A stretch of 64,000 bases of DNA from Streptococcus mitis. Its GTDB lineage: Bacteria; Bacillota; Bacilli; Lactobacillales; Streptococcaceae. Below the pieces are notes generated by a model. That model made no database searches. It saw only the letters and a list, made by a program, of their open reading frames with translations, and was not told the DNA's origin. Shown one piece after another: positions 17,283 through 25,787 of the stretch (position 1 is its first letter; the number at the start of each line of letters is the position of its first letter). Location of the stretch: positions 1,657,501 through 1,721,500 of the forward strand of contig NZ_CABEHV010000004.1 of assembly GCF_901542415.1 (NCBI RefSeq), in the 5' to 3' direction. The translations under genes were made by a program, and so were the position numbers.

Positions 17283-18546
17283 TATGGTGGAATTAAGTGT
17301 GAGACGTTTGAGTTAGAAATGAGGTCTACTATGACAAAACATAAACACCTTACCCTTTCAGACCGTAATGATATCCAATTAGGCTTAGAGCGCGGTGAAA
17401 CCTTCAAAGCTATCGGACAATCCATTCTAAAAGACCCAACTACTGTTTCCAAAGAAGTCAAACGAAACAGACAAGTCCGAGAGTCTACATGCGATAACCT
17501 TCCTTGCCCTTTACTCGATAAGGCTCCCTTTGTCTGTAATGGATGCCCTAAAAGAAGACAAAATTGTGGATTTAAAAAAATCTTCTACCTTGCTAAACAA
17601 GCTCAAAAACAGTACGAACAAACTCTTGTCGAAGCTCGTGAAGGAACTCCCCTTAATTCCAAGGCCTTCTGGGACATGGACAAAGTCATTTCTGATGGTG
17701 TTAAAAAGGGACAACACATCTATCATATCCTCAAAACTCATAACCTTGATGTCAGTTCCTCAACCGTCTATCGACACATCCGAAAAGGATACCTATCTAT
17801 CGCTCATATTGACCTAGCCAGAGCCGTTAAATTCAAAGAAAGACGGAAAAGGAAACTACCTTCCATCCCTAAAGAAGCTAAAAAAGGCCGTTCCTATGAG
17901 GATTTCCAAAACTATTTAGTCCTTAATCAACTAGACTCTTGGCTGGAAATGGACACAGTTCTGGGGAGGATGGGAGGTAAAGTCCTACTTACCTTCAACC
18001 TGTCTTTCTGTAACTTTATCTTCGCTAGGCTTCTGGATAATAAAACTGCCCTTGAGGTTACCAAACACCTCTATACCATCAAGAACACTCTTCATGAAGC
18101 TGATAAAGATTTCTTCCAACTCTTTCCTGTCATTCTTACCGATAATGGTGGAGAGTTTGCCAGGGTTGATGATATCGAAATGGATGTGCGAGGAGAGAGT
18201 AAACTCTTCTTTTGTGACCCTAATCGCTCTGACCAGAAAGGGAGAATTGAGAAAAACCACACACTGATTCGAGACATTCTACCTAAGGGAACTGCTTTTG
18301 ACAACTTAACTCAAGAGGACATCAATCTCGTCTGCTCTCATGTCAACAGTGTCAAACGTGCTGCTTTGAATGGAAAGTCAGCCTATGAGCTCTTTGCCTT
18401 TACCTATGGAGAAGAGATTCCTAAGCTTCTAGGTATTTCTAAAATACCTGCAGAAGACGTCTGTCAGTCTTCGAAATTACTCCAACATAAGTTCTAAAAA
18501 CTAACCTTTAACCGCATTCAAACGTCTCACACTAACTTCCACCATA
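17283..18546 (+). mobile_element. IS30-family insertion sequence (1264 bp)
   Basis: It is bounded by 27-bp inverted repeats (17283-17309, 18520-18546) that match at 25 positions and contain TATGGTGGAA and GTGTGAGACGTTT. It holds one intact transposase gene. It inserted inside the island, between attL and the integrase gene. I cannot identify a convincing target duplication, and the flanks themselves look like degenerate copies of its ends. Confidence 0.9.
17331..18497 (+). CDS. IS30-family transposase
   Basis: This 388-residue DDE transposase starts MTKHKHLTLSDRNDIQLGLE with the N-terminal helix-turn-helix of the family. It has a zinc-ribbon-like cysteine cluster (CDNLPCPLL...CNGCPKRRQNC) and a catalytic core with Asp in LEMDTVLGRMGG, Asp in ILTDNGGEF, and Glu in DQKGRIEKNH. 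I chose the second ATG because TGAGG lies before it; the ATG at 17319 is also possible. The gene is complete and probably active. Confidence 0.93.
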   Translation: MTKHKHLTLSDRNDIQLGLERGETFKAIGQSILKDPTTVSKEVKRNRQVRESTCDNLPCPLLDKAPFVCNGCPKRRQNCGFKKIFYLAKQAQKQYEQTLVEAREGTPLNSKAFWDMDKVISDGVKKGQHIYHILKTHNLDVSSSTVYRHIRKGYLSIAHIDLARAVKFKERRKRKLPSIPKEAKKGRSYEDFQNYLVLNQLDSWLEMDTVLGRMGGKVLLTFNLSFCNFIFARLLDNKTALEVTKHLYTIKNTLHEADKDFFQLFPVILTDNGGEFARVDDIEMDVRGESKLFFCDPNRSDQKGRIEKNHTLIRDILPKGTAFDNLTQEDINLVCSHVNSVKRAALNGKSAYELFAFTYGEEIPKLLGISKIPAEDVCQSSKLLQHKF

Positions 18547-18735
18547 GCGGAACTTAATCTGAAACGCTTTCAGATGAGGGGATTTTGTGCGCTCTTTTTT
18601 TCGATTCCTTTTGGTTACAAAAGCGATGAAATCAAGCATTAGTAAAACCAGTGGAACTTACCCTGACACGGATTTCCACTGGTTTTTAGGATTTTTATCA
18701 GACTAACTTCCACTTCTACTAGCGGTGGAACTTAG
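18547..18735. repeat. Cluster of IS30-like end relics and hairpins
   Basis: Right of the element are three more sequences resembling its ends: GCGGAACTTAATCTGAAACG (18547 on), AGTGGAACTTACCCTGACAC (18650 on), and a facing pair CTAACTTCCAC (18703-18713) and GTGGAACTTAG (18725-18735). Interleaved hairpins are ATCTGAAA/TTTCAGAT (18557-18575) and a 13-bp perfect stem at 18644-18686. No gene is present. Confidence 0.5.
18644..18686. terminator. Strong hairpin with T-tail left of the integrase gene
   Basis: AAAACCAGTGGAA (18644-18656) pairs perfectly with TTCCACTGGTTTT (18674-18686), followed by TA. It lies downstream of the leftward integrase gene and could terminate transcription in both directions, insulating corA from island transcripts. 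Confidence 0.6.
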
Positions 18736-18791
18736 TTTGCGAATTTACCGCTATTGGATTTTTACTTTGTCTTGAAATGTTGATTTTTAAA

Positions 18792-18808
18792 TTTGCTCCC
18801 CTTTTTGC
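18792..18808. repeat. 17-bp direct repeat near the integrase end, copy 1
   Basis: TTTGCTCCCCTTTTTGC occurs here, just after the integrase stop, and again exactly at 33634-33650 near attR. It could be an arm-type integrase site or part of paired end terminators. Confidence 0.5.
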
Positions 18809-18813
18809 TCCCC

Positions 18814-19980
18814 CTATAGTGCTTTTAGTGCAGTTTCGTAGAATGATACTGCTTTTTTTGCGTTCTCTTTTGAGAGGTGGCTATATATATCCATGGTCAT
18901 TGATAAAGTGGAATGACCTAGGCGGTACTGGAGTTCTTTGTATGGTATTCCAGAGTTAAGCAAGAGACTAGCGTGAGTGTGACGGAATCCGTGAAATCCA
19001 ATGTTAGGAACATCAGCACGCTTAAAATGTGTTTGCAATCTTCTTTTAAGTCTTGAACTGCTAGGATACTCATGAATGAAATCAGAAAATACCACGCTTT
19101 CACGTTGCCCTATCTTCCAGGCCTCTTTAGTTTGGCGTAGTTTGTACTGTTTTAGCATGCTAACAGTAGCTTGATCTATATCTATATCCCGATAACTAGC
19201 CTTAGATTTTGGGCTATTGATTTCTAAATCCCGATTTAGTGTTTTGGTAATATGCACAACGGCATTATCTAAGTCAATATCAGACCAGCTAAGTGCTAGA
19301 GCCTCATTGATACGGCAACCAGTAGCCAATAGGAACTTATAGAGTGTCGTCTCATAGTAATAACGGTATCTATGAGTATCTAAATTATCGAGATAACCAA
19401 GAAATTTTTTTAGTTCTTGATTTTCAAAGTGCTTTACTTTTTTCCGCTTTGCTTTCTGAGTGTTACGAGGTAAAACCACATCACGCGCAGGATTGGACGG
19501 TATAGCTTGCATGGTTACGCCATACTGTAAGATACGTTTGTTTAAAGCGTGTATCTTGTCATAATGTAGAAAAGCCCCTTTTTCCCCTCTATTAGTCTTG
19601 TCAGCAAGTTTGTTGATAATGGACTGGATAAGTGGAGTAGTGAGCTTATCGAGCTTGTAAGCCCCAAAAATAGGCAATATATGATTATCAATTAACTTTC
19701 TAACATTGCCTTGAGTGTTTGGCTTAACCGTATTATTATAACTTTCTAACCAGAGATTGGCTAATTCTTGATAGTTTTTTATGGTGCTAGCCTTTTGTCT
19801 AGTAGATCCTGCTTTCTGAAAAGCAATTTTTTCTTGAGTAGCTTTCTGCTTAACTTCTTTTTGTGTCCGCCCCGTTACCTTAGTTTTAACTTTCTTTCCT
19901 GTAACCTGGTCAACTCCTAGATATACATTAGCACGATAGACTTTACTACCGTCTTTTTTTATAACTTCAGTTATTTTCAT
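18814..19980 (-). CDS. int: Tyrosine-family site-specific integrase
   Basis: This 388-residue recombinase would integrate and excise the island at the 25-bp att site. It has an N-terminal arm-binding domain (KVYRANVYLGVD...GRTQKEVKQKAT) and a core-binding SAM-like domain (about 65-155). The catalytic domain has Arg in ATGCRINEALALSW, HGFRHTHASLL with the His-x-x-Arg pair, a later His in RLGHSTL, and the nucleophile Tyr in MDIYSHL. All key residues are present. It points towards attL, as expected for a phage-like island. Confidence 0.95.
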   Translation of the reverse strand: MKITEVIKKDGSKVYRANVYLGVDQVTGKKVKTKVTGRTQKEVKQKATQEKIAFQKAGSTRQKASTIKNYQELANLWLESYNNTVKPNTQGNVRKLIDNHILPIFGAYKLDKLTTPLIQSIINKLADKTNRGEKGAFLHYDKIHALNKRILQYGVTMQAIPSNPARDVVLPRNTQKAKRKKVKHFENQELKKFLGYLDNLDTHRYRYYYETTLYKFLLATGCRINEALALSWSDIDLDNAVVHITKTLNRDLEINSPKSKASYRDIDIDQATVSMLKQYKLRQTKEAWKIGQRESVVFSDFIHEYPSSSRLKRRLQTHFKRADVPNIGFHGFRHTHASLLLNSGIPYKELQYRLGHSTLSMTMDIYSHLSKENAKKAVSFYETALKAL

Positions 19981-20006
19981 GATGATAAACCTTTCTAAAA
20001 TACATC

Positions 20007-20036
20007 AGCAGGCAAGCTATTATCAAAAAGGTTTTA
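20007..20036. repeat. 30-bp direct repeat, copy 1
   Basis: AGCAGGCAAGCTATTATCAA and the following ten bases recur at 25193-25222 with one mismatch. This copy lies just upstream of the integrase start; the other follows the rha gene. The 3' part of rhuM and the intergenic space contain nothing else notable. Confidence 0.7.
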
Positions 20037-20170
20037 TATCATGCTAGGGCTTCACAGTTTGCCCTGTATTCGATTTTAAATACTCAGACGGTAAATAATA
20101 CCAGAGTAGGAAACAAGGCGGATATGGGGTTAATATGAGCTTGTTTATAGTAAAGTAAACAGGCCTGTAT

Positions 20171-20864
20171 TTAAAGTTTTTTATCGTCAGTTAGCTGTTT
20201 TAAAGTTTTTTCAAAGTCTGAGTTTATCTTTTGAGTTTTGTTGAATAGTTGGTATTCTGCTTTTGCTTTATCTTTCGCAACCTTAGAAGTGATTTTCCCA
20301 TGACCTTCTAAAATATCGTATTCTTGGAAAGTCAAAAAGCGGTCAATGCTTTGGGCTAGTTGTTGCATTGTCTGAGCTTTTCGCTGTTCTATCTGTCTTT
20401 CCAGGTAATCAAAATAGCTAGATATTCCTCTTTCAAGGGAACGGATTTCTGTTTCTGAAAGGTAATTCTTTGCTATTTGAGTATCTGCTTGCAGTATGCG
20501 ACCGTTAGGGGAGTTTTTCCATGTTGTAAGTCCCATGTTGTCTTTTGTATGGTCAGCTTTCGTGTAGATAATTTCCGCAGCAGTTTGGCCAGTGATTGCA
20601 TAATGAAACTTATTCTGTACATCAGCATAGAATTGCTTAGTCAACGTACTTTGTGGATCATAGTCAATAGAGATTTCAGCAAAAATATCTGTAATCTGCA
20701 ACCATATACGACGCTCACTAGCTCGGATAGAACGCACGCGCTCCAAGAACTCACGGAAATAGTCTTTTTCTAGCAAGTTTTCGCCTTGTTTCAGACGGTT
20801 GTCATCCATGGCGAACCCTTTTATCATGTACTCACGAAGTACCGAAGTAGCCCACTGTCTAAAT
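20171..20864 (-). pseudogene. rhuM, C-terminal fragment (split by IS1182)
   Basis: On the minus strand the frame reads FRQWATSVLREYMIKGFAMDDN and continues to the stop at 20171. This is the central and C-terminal part of the RhuM family, often called virulence protein and common on islands and prophages, function unknown. Joining it at 20864 to the fragment ending at 22470 after removing the insertion and one target copy restores ...RFRQWATS... in frame. The gene was therefore intact until the IS arrived. The fragment could still be translated from MIKGF. Confidence 0.88.
20858..20864. repeat. Target-site duplication of the IS1182 element, left copy
   Basis: TCTAAAT directly precedes the element and recurs at 22470-22476 directly after it. 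Confidence 0.8.
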
Positions 20865-22469
20865 CGAGCCTACTGAAAAAGTCATCAAATTGATGGCTTT
20901 TTTGTTATACTAGAGATGAGGTGAAATGATGCTTGATAATCAGTTAACTATGGATGTCAGTCCTTATTCTAGTTTGTATGATATCGTGGTTCCTAAAAAC
21001 CACTTTTTACGTCAGCTAACTGAACTCTGTGATTTTAGCTTTATTTATGATGAACTAGAAAAGAATTATCGTCCCGATTTTGGGCGTAAAGCTTATTCAC
21101 CGATTATGATGTTCAAATATCTCTTGTTAAAAGATATTTATAAGTTATCAGATGTAGATGTGGTAGGACGTTCCTTGTCAGATATGGCCTTTAAATTTTT
21201 TCTTGGTCTAGCTCCTGAAGATTCTGTTATCGAGCCATCCTCTCTGACAAAATTTAGAAAGCTAAGAATTAAAGATGACAAACTGCTTGATGTATTGATT
21301 CAGAAGTCTGTTCAAATTGCACTCGAACATAACTTGATTAAGAGTAAAATCCTCATTGTGGATGCCACTCACACCAAATCTCATTATAATCATAAGAAAC
21401 CCCAAGAAATCCTTAGAGAGCGTTCAAAAGCTTTACGTAAAACAATTTATCAACATTCAGAAGATATCAAAATAGAATTTCCAAAGAAACCTCAAGAAGA
21501 TAACCTCGAAGCAGAGTTGACCTATACAGAGGAGTTAATGGCTGTGGTTGAAAAACACGAGGAACTCTTAGCCCTACCGGCTGTTTCTCAAAAGTTCAAT
21601 TACCTAAAAGAGGCTGTCGAGGACGACTTAGAACATTTGGAAGCTTCTGTTAAGGAGGAGGCTAGGCTCGGACATAAGACAGCCGACAGCTCTTTCTATG
21701 GATATAAAAGTCATATCGCTATGACGGATGAACGGATTATTACTGCTTGTGTGGTTACTTCTGGTGAACAAAGCGATGGGAAATATTTACCTGAATTATA
21801 TGCCAAAACAAAGGAAAATAGTCTGGACATCGAGACTATTATTGGTGATGCGGCTTATTCAGGAAAGGACAACATTCAACTAGCTCGCAAAGAAAAGATT
21901 CATTTGGTTTCAAAACTGAATCCTTCTGTTTCAAAAGGTTACCGTAAAGAAGAGGATGCGTTTGAATTTAATAAAGATGCAGGGCTATTTGTCTGTCCAG
22001 AAGGACACATGGCTGTTCGCAAAGCAAGGACAGGGAAAAAATATCAAAATAAGAATCAAGTTGTCACTCATTACTTTGACATTGAGAAGTGCAAGAGTTG
22101 CCTTTCCAAGGAAGGATGTTATAAGGAGGGGGCAAAGTCTAAAACTTATTCAATAGCCATTAAGAGTGACGACCATCTTTTCCAGAAGAAATTTCAGGAA
22201 ACACCTTATTTTAAAGAAATGGCCAGACATCGCTATAAAATCGAAGCAAAGAATGCCGAACTAAAACAGAGACATGGCTTTGATGTCGCGAGAGCATCGG
22301 GTCTTTTCAGCATGGAGTTACAGGCAGCAACAACCATTTTCGTGGTCAATATGAAACGAATTATGACCTTAATAAATACAAAATAACCGAGGAATTCGCT
22401 CAAATTAACGAGAGATTCCTCGGTTTTCATTTCATTAAAAGTAAGAGACCTGTTTTTTCAGTGGACTCG
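20865..22469 (+). mobile_element. IS1182-family insertion sequence (1605 bp) inside rhuM
   Basis: The element is bounded by inverted ends CGAGCCTACTGAAAAA on the left and, on the complementary strand, CGAGTCCACTGAAAAA on the right. It is flanked by the 7-bp duplication TCTAAAT. It contains one intact transposase gene, opposite in orientation to rhuM. The clean duplication and intact reading frame suggest a recent insertion. Confidence 0.9.
20926..22386 (+). CDS. IS1182-family transposase
   Basis: This 486-residue transposase of the IS1182 (IS5/DDE-related) group has an N-terminal DUF772-like domain (YRPDFGRKAYSPIMMFKYLL). The catalytic core has Asp in LIVDATHTKSHY, Asp in IIGDAAYSGKDN and Glu in RYKIEAKNAELKQRHG. 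A cysteine cluster (CPEGH, CKSCLSKEGC) lies before the final segment. The frame is uninterrupted. The ATG follows GAGGTG. Confidence 0.93.
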   Translation: MMLDNQLTMDVSPYSSLYDIVVPKNHFLRQLTELCDFSFIYDELEKNYRPDFGRKAYSPIMMFKYLLLKDIYKLSDVDVVGRSLSDMAFKFFLGLAPEDSVIEPSSLTKFRKLRIKDDKLLDVLIQKSVQIALEHNLIKSKILIVDATHTKSHYNHKKPQEILRERSKALRKTIYQHSEDIKIEFPKKPQEDNLEAELTYTEELMAVVEKHEELLALPAVSQKFNYLKEAVEDDLEHLEASVKEEARLGHKTADSSFYGYKSHIAMTDERIITACVVTSGEQSDGKYLPELYAKTKENSLDIETIIGDAAYSGKDNIQLARKEKIHLVSKLNPSVSKGYRKEEDAFEFNKDAGLFVCPEGHMAVRKARTGKKYQNKNQVVTHYFDIEKCKSCLSKEGCYKEGAKSKTYSIAIKSDDHLFQKKFQETPYFKEMARHRYKIEAKNAELKQRHGFDVARASGLFSMELQAATTIFVVNMKRIMTLINTK

Positions 22470-22778
22470 TCTAAATCTCGTAGCTTTTTGGGAATTGACA
22501 CGGTAACCAACTGAAATGATGGCGTCAAGATTGTAGTAAGTAATTAAGTAATTCTTCCCATCGGTAGCAGTTGTTTCCATTTTGGAAATAACTGAATCTT
22601 CTTCTAATTCGCCCTCTTCAAAGATATTTTTTAGGTGTTTACTAATTGCAGGAACACCGACGTCAAAAAGTCTAGCCATTTCTTTCTGACTAGTCCAGAT
22701 AGTTTCGCCTTTGATGATGACACTAGCTGTCTCGCTATCGTTATCAGCGGTATAGATTAAGAATTGTAATTCGTTCAT
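22470..22778 (-). pseudogene. rhuM, N-terminal fragment
   Basis: The first about 103 codons start MNELQFLIYTADNDSETASV, with the KMETTATDGKNYLITYYNLDAIISVGYRVNS block typical of RhuM proteins. The frame enters IS1182 and stops after RRVH. The start at 22776-22778 follows AAAGGA. See the C-terminal fragment at 20171-20864. The gene lies in the leftward unit with the repressor and integrase. Confidence 0.88.
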
Positions 22779-22956
22779 GAGATCCTTTCTAAAATATTGT
22801 AAGTGGTTGACATTTGTTGACATCAACAAAATTAGTAGATATGGGGCTAATATAGGCTTGAAGCTTGAACGAAGCTTGAGAAATCACGCGCTTCATGATT
22901 GTTGAACATTGTGGCGCGTGGGTATGCTATAGATCGCATTTTAAATGCAAGAGTGG

Positions 22957-23088
22957 TATAATCATGTTGTAATCATCTTATCGGGAGCGTCCTCTATAGT
23001 GTATAGAGAGTTAGCACCATCTGGTTCAATTAGGTTGATTATATTAGTCTTGATTAAAGGTAAGGGTATTGACTTACCTTTTTTTGTT
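22957..23088 (+). ncRNA. Candidate small RNA antisense to the leftward island transcript
   Basis: An extended -10 (TGGTATAAT, -10 at 22957-22962) is followed about 7 bp later by a stretch with no convincing ORF. It contains a CTCTATA/TATAGAG hairpin (22992-23008) and ends in an intrinsic terminator, AAGGTAAG/CTTACCTT with a T-run (23057-23085). The RNA would be about 115 nt. It lies opposite the presumed repressor-rhuM leader. No -35 box is clear. The rest of the 22779-23214 gap holds no gene I can support. Confidence 0.5.
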
Positions 23089-23214
23089 GCTATTTTACAA
23101 TTTTGCCCATTTTTGCGCTTTAGTCTGTAAAATCGGTTTTCTATTCTTCAATTTCCCCCGTTTTTGCACAATAGACCATGAAAAGATGGTTGCTATTGGC
23201 GAATATGGGGGAGT

Positions 23215-24057
23215 TTAGCCTTTATTCTTAATATCGTTTAATTTGGCTAATGCTTGTATTAAATTGTTGATTAATAAATCTACTTGATCTTGGGCAACTG
23301 TCTTGATAGCATCGTCAATATTGTCTGTCAGAGAGGATAAAGCATTATTTATTTGGCTAAATACTTTTTTTAAGTATGCTTTCTTTTCTTCGGGAGGTAA
23401 AGCCATCAGTTCCTTGTCGCTTAGAGTGTTTTCAATTCGTTTTATTTTTACTACGTTATTTGGGGTTTCTTCTGATTCAATGCTAACAGGATAACCAGTA
23501 ACATTAAAAAAATCTTCCTCAGCTCTTACCTTATCCAAATACAAAGAAAGCTGTTCGTTATAATTTCCAAATTTACTAATTTCTTGGATAATCTTATCAG
23601 CTTGATAAGGTTCAACGATTGATAGTAACTCTATATAATCATGCGCCTCTGAGTCAAAAAAATCGAATAAATCATTTAGCGTTTTTACCTTTGAAATTTC
23701 GCAGTTATAGAAATATAAACTTGTGATTGTATCTAAGTCAAGATCTAAAAATCTAGCACGTTCTACAATTTTTAAGGTGTTTTCAAAAACATCCTTGTTA
23801 ATTGTTGACTCAGAATCTATTAATCTATTTTTTATAGCTTTTTCGATTTGTTCTAGTTCAAATCGAACATCACTATACCCCAACAGATATCCAACGCTTA
23901 CCTTGAAGTAGTCAGCTAGTTGCTGGGCTTTTTCTGGTTTAATTTGGCGTTCACCTTTTTCCCAATATATATAAGTTCGTTTTGTGACGCCTATTTCATT
24001 CGCTAACTCTTGCTGAGTTAGCTTTTTTTCTTGTCTTAGCTCTTTCAATCTATTCAT
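23215..24057 (-). CDS. CI-like XRE-family repressor
   Basis: This 280-residue protein has an N-terminal XRE helix-turn-helix (residues 1-60, LTQQELANEIGVTKRTYIYWEKGERQ) and a long helical C-terminal region ending in a hydrophobic, coiled-coil-like tail. I see no LexA-type Ser-Lys protease motif, so induction is unlikely to be by self-cleavage. PICI repressors are commonly lifted by a helper-phage protein instead, which would fit. It is transcribed divergently from the cro-like gene. Confidence 0.85.
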   Translation of the reverse strand: MNRLKELRQEKKLTQQELANEIGVTKRTYIYWEKGERQIKPEKAQQLADYFKVSVGYLLGYSDVRFELEQIEKAIKNRLIDSESTINKDVFENTLKIVERARFLDLDLDTITSLYFYNCEISKVKTLNDLFDFFDSEAHDYIELLSIVEPYQADKIIQEISKFGNYNEQLSLYLDKVRAEEDFFNVTGYPVSIESEETPNNVVKIKRIENTLSDKELMALPPEEKKAYLKKVFSQINNALSSLTDNIDDAIKTVAQDQVDLLINNLIQALAKLNDIKNKG

Positions 24058-24080
24058 TTATATCAACACCTTTCAAATGT

Positions 24081-24169
24081 ATTATATCACGATTAATTCC
24101 AAAGAGTGCAAAAAAAGTGCAATTATTTTTAATAATTCTCTTGACATTGCAAAATTATTGCACTATAAT
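24081..24169. promoter_or_regulatory. Divergent repressor/Cro promoters with operator-like palindrome
   Basis: Rightward: TTGACA (24141-24146), 17-bp spacer, TATAAT (24164-24169). The spacer contains the palindrome TGCAAAATTATTGCA (24148-24162). Leftward: TATAAT on the minus strand (24081-24086). GTGCAA motifs are repeated at 24106 and 24117. This is the layout of a lysogeny-type switch, with the palindrome as probable repressor operator. Confidence 0.75.
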
Positions 24170-24280
24170 TATTTCTGTCAGCACAAGTTGAACAAAAATT
24201 ACACCAATCTCCGGCACAACACTTTTCAATCTATTCTGCTGGAGGTTGATTTTAAAAAATAATAGAAAGAGGTAAGGCAT

Positions 24281-24475
24281 TTGAAAAATAATATGCGTGT
24301 TATTTTAGCAAAGAAACGCTTGAAGGTGGCAGATGTTGCAAGAGAAACAGGACTATCAAAAAGCACTTTGACGGCATTGTATTATGAGCGTTCAAAAAAT
24401 CCGACTTTTGAGACATTGCAGAAAGTAGCTGACTTTTTAGAAGTTACGATTGATGATTTGTTAAATGTTGGATAA
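24281..24475 (+). CDS. Cro-like XRE-family regulator
   Basis: This 64-residue protein consists of a single helix-turn-helix (VADVARETGLSKSTLTALYYERSKNPT). The likely start is the TTG at 24281, with AGAGG 8 bases upstream; the ATG at 24293 is 20 bases from that site. It is the first gene of the rightward unit opposite the repressor. Confidence 0.82.
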   Translation: MKNNMRVILAKKRLKVADVARETGLSKSTLTALYYERSKNPTFETLQKVADFLEVTIDDLLNVG

Positions 24476-24493
24476 ATAGAAAGGAGCGACCCA

Positions 24494-25120
24494 ATGGAAC
24501 TAGTCTACATGGACGGTAAAAAAGAGCCGTATACGCTGAGCAGTATTGTGGCAGAATGCACGGGATTGCAACATCACACAATAACCAAGACGATCCGCAA
24601 ACATCAAGCAAGGTTTGAACAGTTCGGAAAGGTTGGATTTAAAATCCAAGCTATGGAAAGTGGCCAGAATACCAAGGACTATATTTTGAATGAGCAACAA
24701 GCGACCTTGTTAGTTACATTCTTAAAGAATACCGAGCAAGTGGCCAACTTCAAAACCAACCTAGTCAAAGCCTTCTTTGAAATGCGTGAGGAACTTTCTA
24801 AGTTTCGTATGCAGAGGGCGCTAGAAAAGCCAAAAAGAAAAACACTGCATGACAGCATTGAGAACTGGAAACAAGCACCAAAGCACGCGCATAGCACCAT
24901 GAACAACCTGCTACTGAAAGCAGTAACCGACAGGAACGCTAAGCAGTTAAGGAAAGAACGTGGGGGCTACAATGGCATTGATAGCTTGACCAGTGACGAG
25001 CTGGAGCAATACCAGGCATTTGAGGACATGGTAATAGCCATGATTGGCTTGAATATGAGTTACCAAGAAATCAAGGCTATGGCATTCAGAAATAAAAAAA
25101 CACGCCAAAGAAGCGCGTGA
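24494..25120 (+). CDS. Rha-family phage regulatory protein
   Basis: This 208-residue protein has an N-terminal Rha domain (TLSSIVAECTGLQHHTITKTIRKHQARF...NEQQATLLVTFLKNTEQVANFKTNLVKAFFEMREEL, about residues 10-100). A basic C-terminal region of unknown function follows. Rha proteins occur in temperate phages and interfere with phage growth in hosts lacking IHF. It begins 18 bp after cro. Confidence 0.85.
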   Translation: MELVYMDGKKEPYTLSSIVAECTGLQHHTITKTIRKHQARFEQFGKVGFKIQAMESGQNTKDYILNEQQATLLVTFLKNTEQVANFKTNLVKAFFEMREELSKFRMQRALEKPKRKTLHDSIENWKQAPKHAHSTMNNLLLKAVTDRNAKQLRKERGGYNGIDSLTSDELEQYQAFEDMVIAMIGLNMSYQEIKAMAFRNKKTRQRSA

Positions 25121-25192
25121 GAGCAACAAAAAAGGCTTAGCAATAACCACACCGCAGAGCCTTTCACACTAACACTAAAACGAATTTAACAA

Positions 25193-25222
25193 AGCAGGCA
25201 AGCTATTATCAAAGAGGTTTTA
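25193..25222. repeat. 30-bp direct repeat, copy 2
   Basis: It matches 20007-20036 at 29 of 30 positions and lies at the start of the 25121-25493 intergenic region. Confidence 0.7.
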
Positions 25223-25303
25223 GTAAAGATTTATACCTAAATTATAGCATATTTAGGGCAATTTGACCATACGGAGAGCGCCAGCTCTTTAAACTGGTAC
25301 TTT

Positions 25304-25423
25304 CTCACGCTTTCAATTTGGCGACTCAGAGCGTGAGGCTAGGAATTACAAGAAACAATGTATAAGAAACAACCATTAAAAATCCCCACGCTCTCAAAGT
25401 TTGGCCACTCTGAGCGTGAGGCA
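25304..25423. repeat. Tandem hairpin repeat upstream of the small-gene run
   Basis: CTCACGCT...AGCGTGAG (25304-25338) and CACGCTC...GAGCGTG (25387-25420) are two copies of the same dyad about 82 bp apart, with similar interiors around TTTGGC(G/C)ACTC. An AGAGC/AGCTCT palindrome precedes them (from 25275). They could be RNA structures in the leader of the next genes or protein-binding sites. No gene lies in 25121-25493. Confidence 0.55.
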
Positions 25424-25493
25424 TGTGACAGGAAAAAAAGCATTAAAAAGCCATCGTGGCAAGTATAAAAAGATAGAAAAAGAGGTAAAAAAC

Positions 25494-25787
25494 ATGACAA
25501 CAAAAAAAGCAACATCAAGCCAACAAGTTCTATTATCGGCTAAGAAACTAGCAGAATTAGGGAACGAATTAACCGACATCATGAATGTTTTAGAAATGAA
25601 TAACCTAGCTCTTGAAGGGCTTGAGTTTGCACTACAGAAAGATACAACCATGTTCTTATGGCTTGCTAAAAAATACACTGATACAGCATACACCCAGAAT
25701 GAAAAGCTATACGATCGTCTAAATGAAATAGCCTTTTTGCTTTTGAACAATGACGACGCTAAAGAGCTGGAGGCATACCATGACTAA
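25494..25787 (+). CDS. Hypothetical small island protein
   Basis: This 97-residue, helical protein starts MTTKKATSSQQVLLSAKKLAE after AGAGGT. The frame extends upstream for 31 codons without a ribosome-binding site and through a hairpin repeat, so the internal ATG is preferred. I do not recognise a family. It overlaps the next small gene by 8 bases. Confidence 0.65.
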   Translation: MTTKKATSSQQVLLSAKKLAELGNELTDIMNVLEMNNLALEGLEFALQKDTTMFLWLAKKYTDTAYTQNEKLYDRLNEIAFLLLNNDDAKELEAYHD

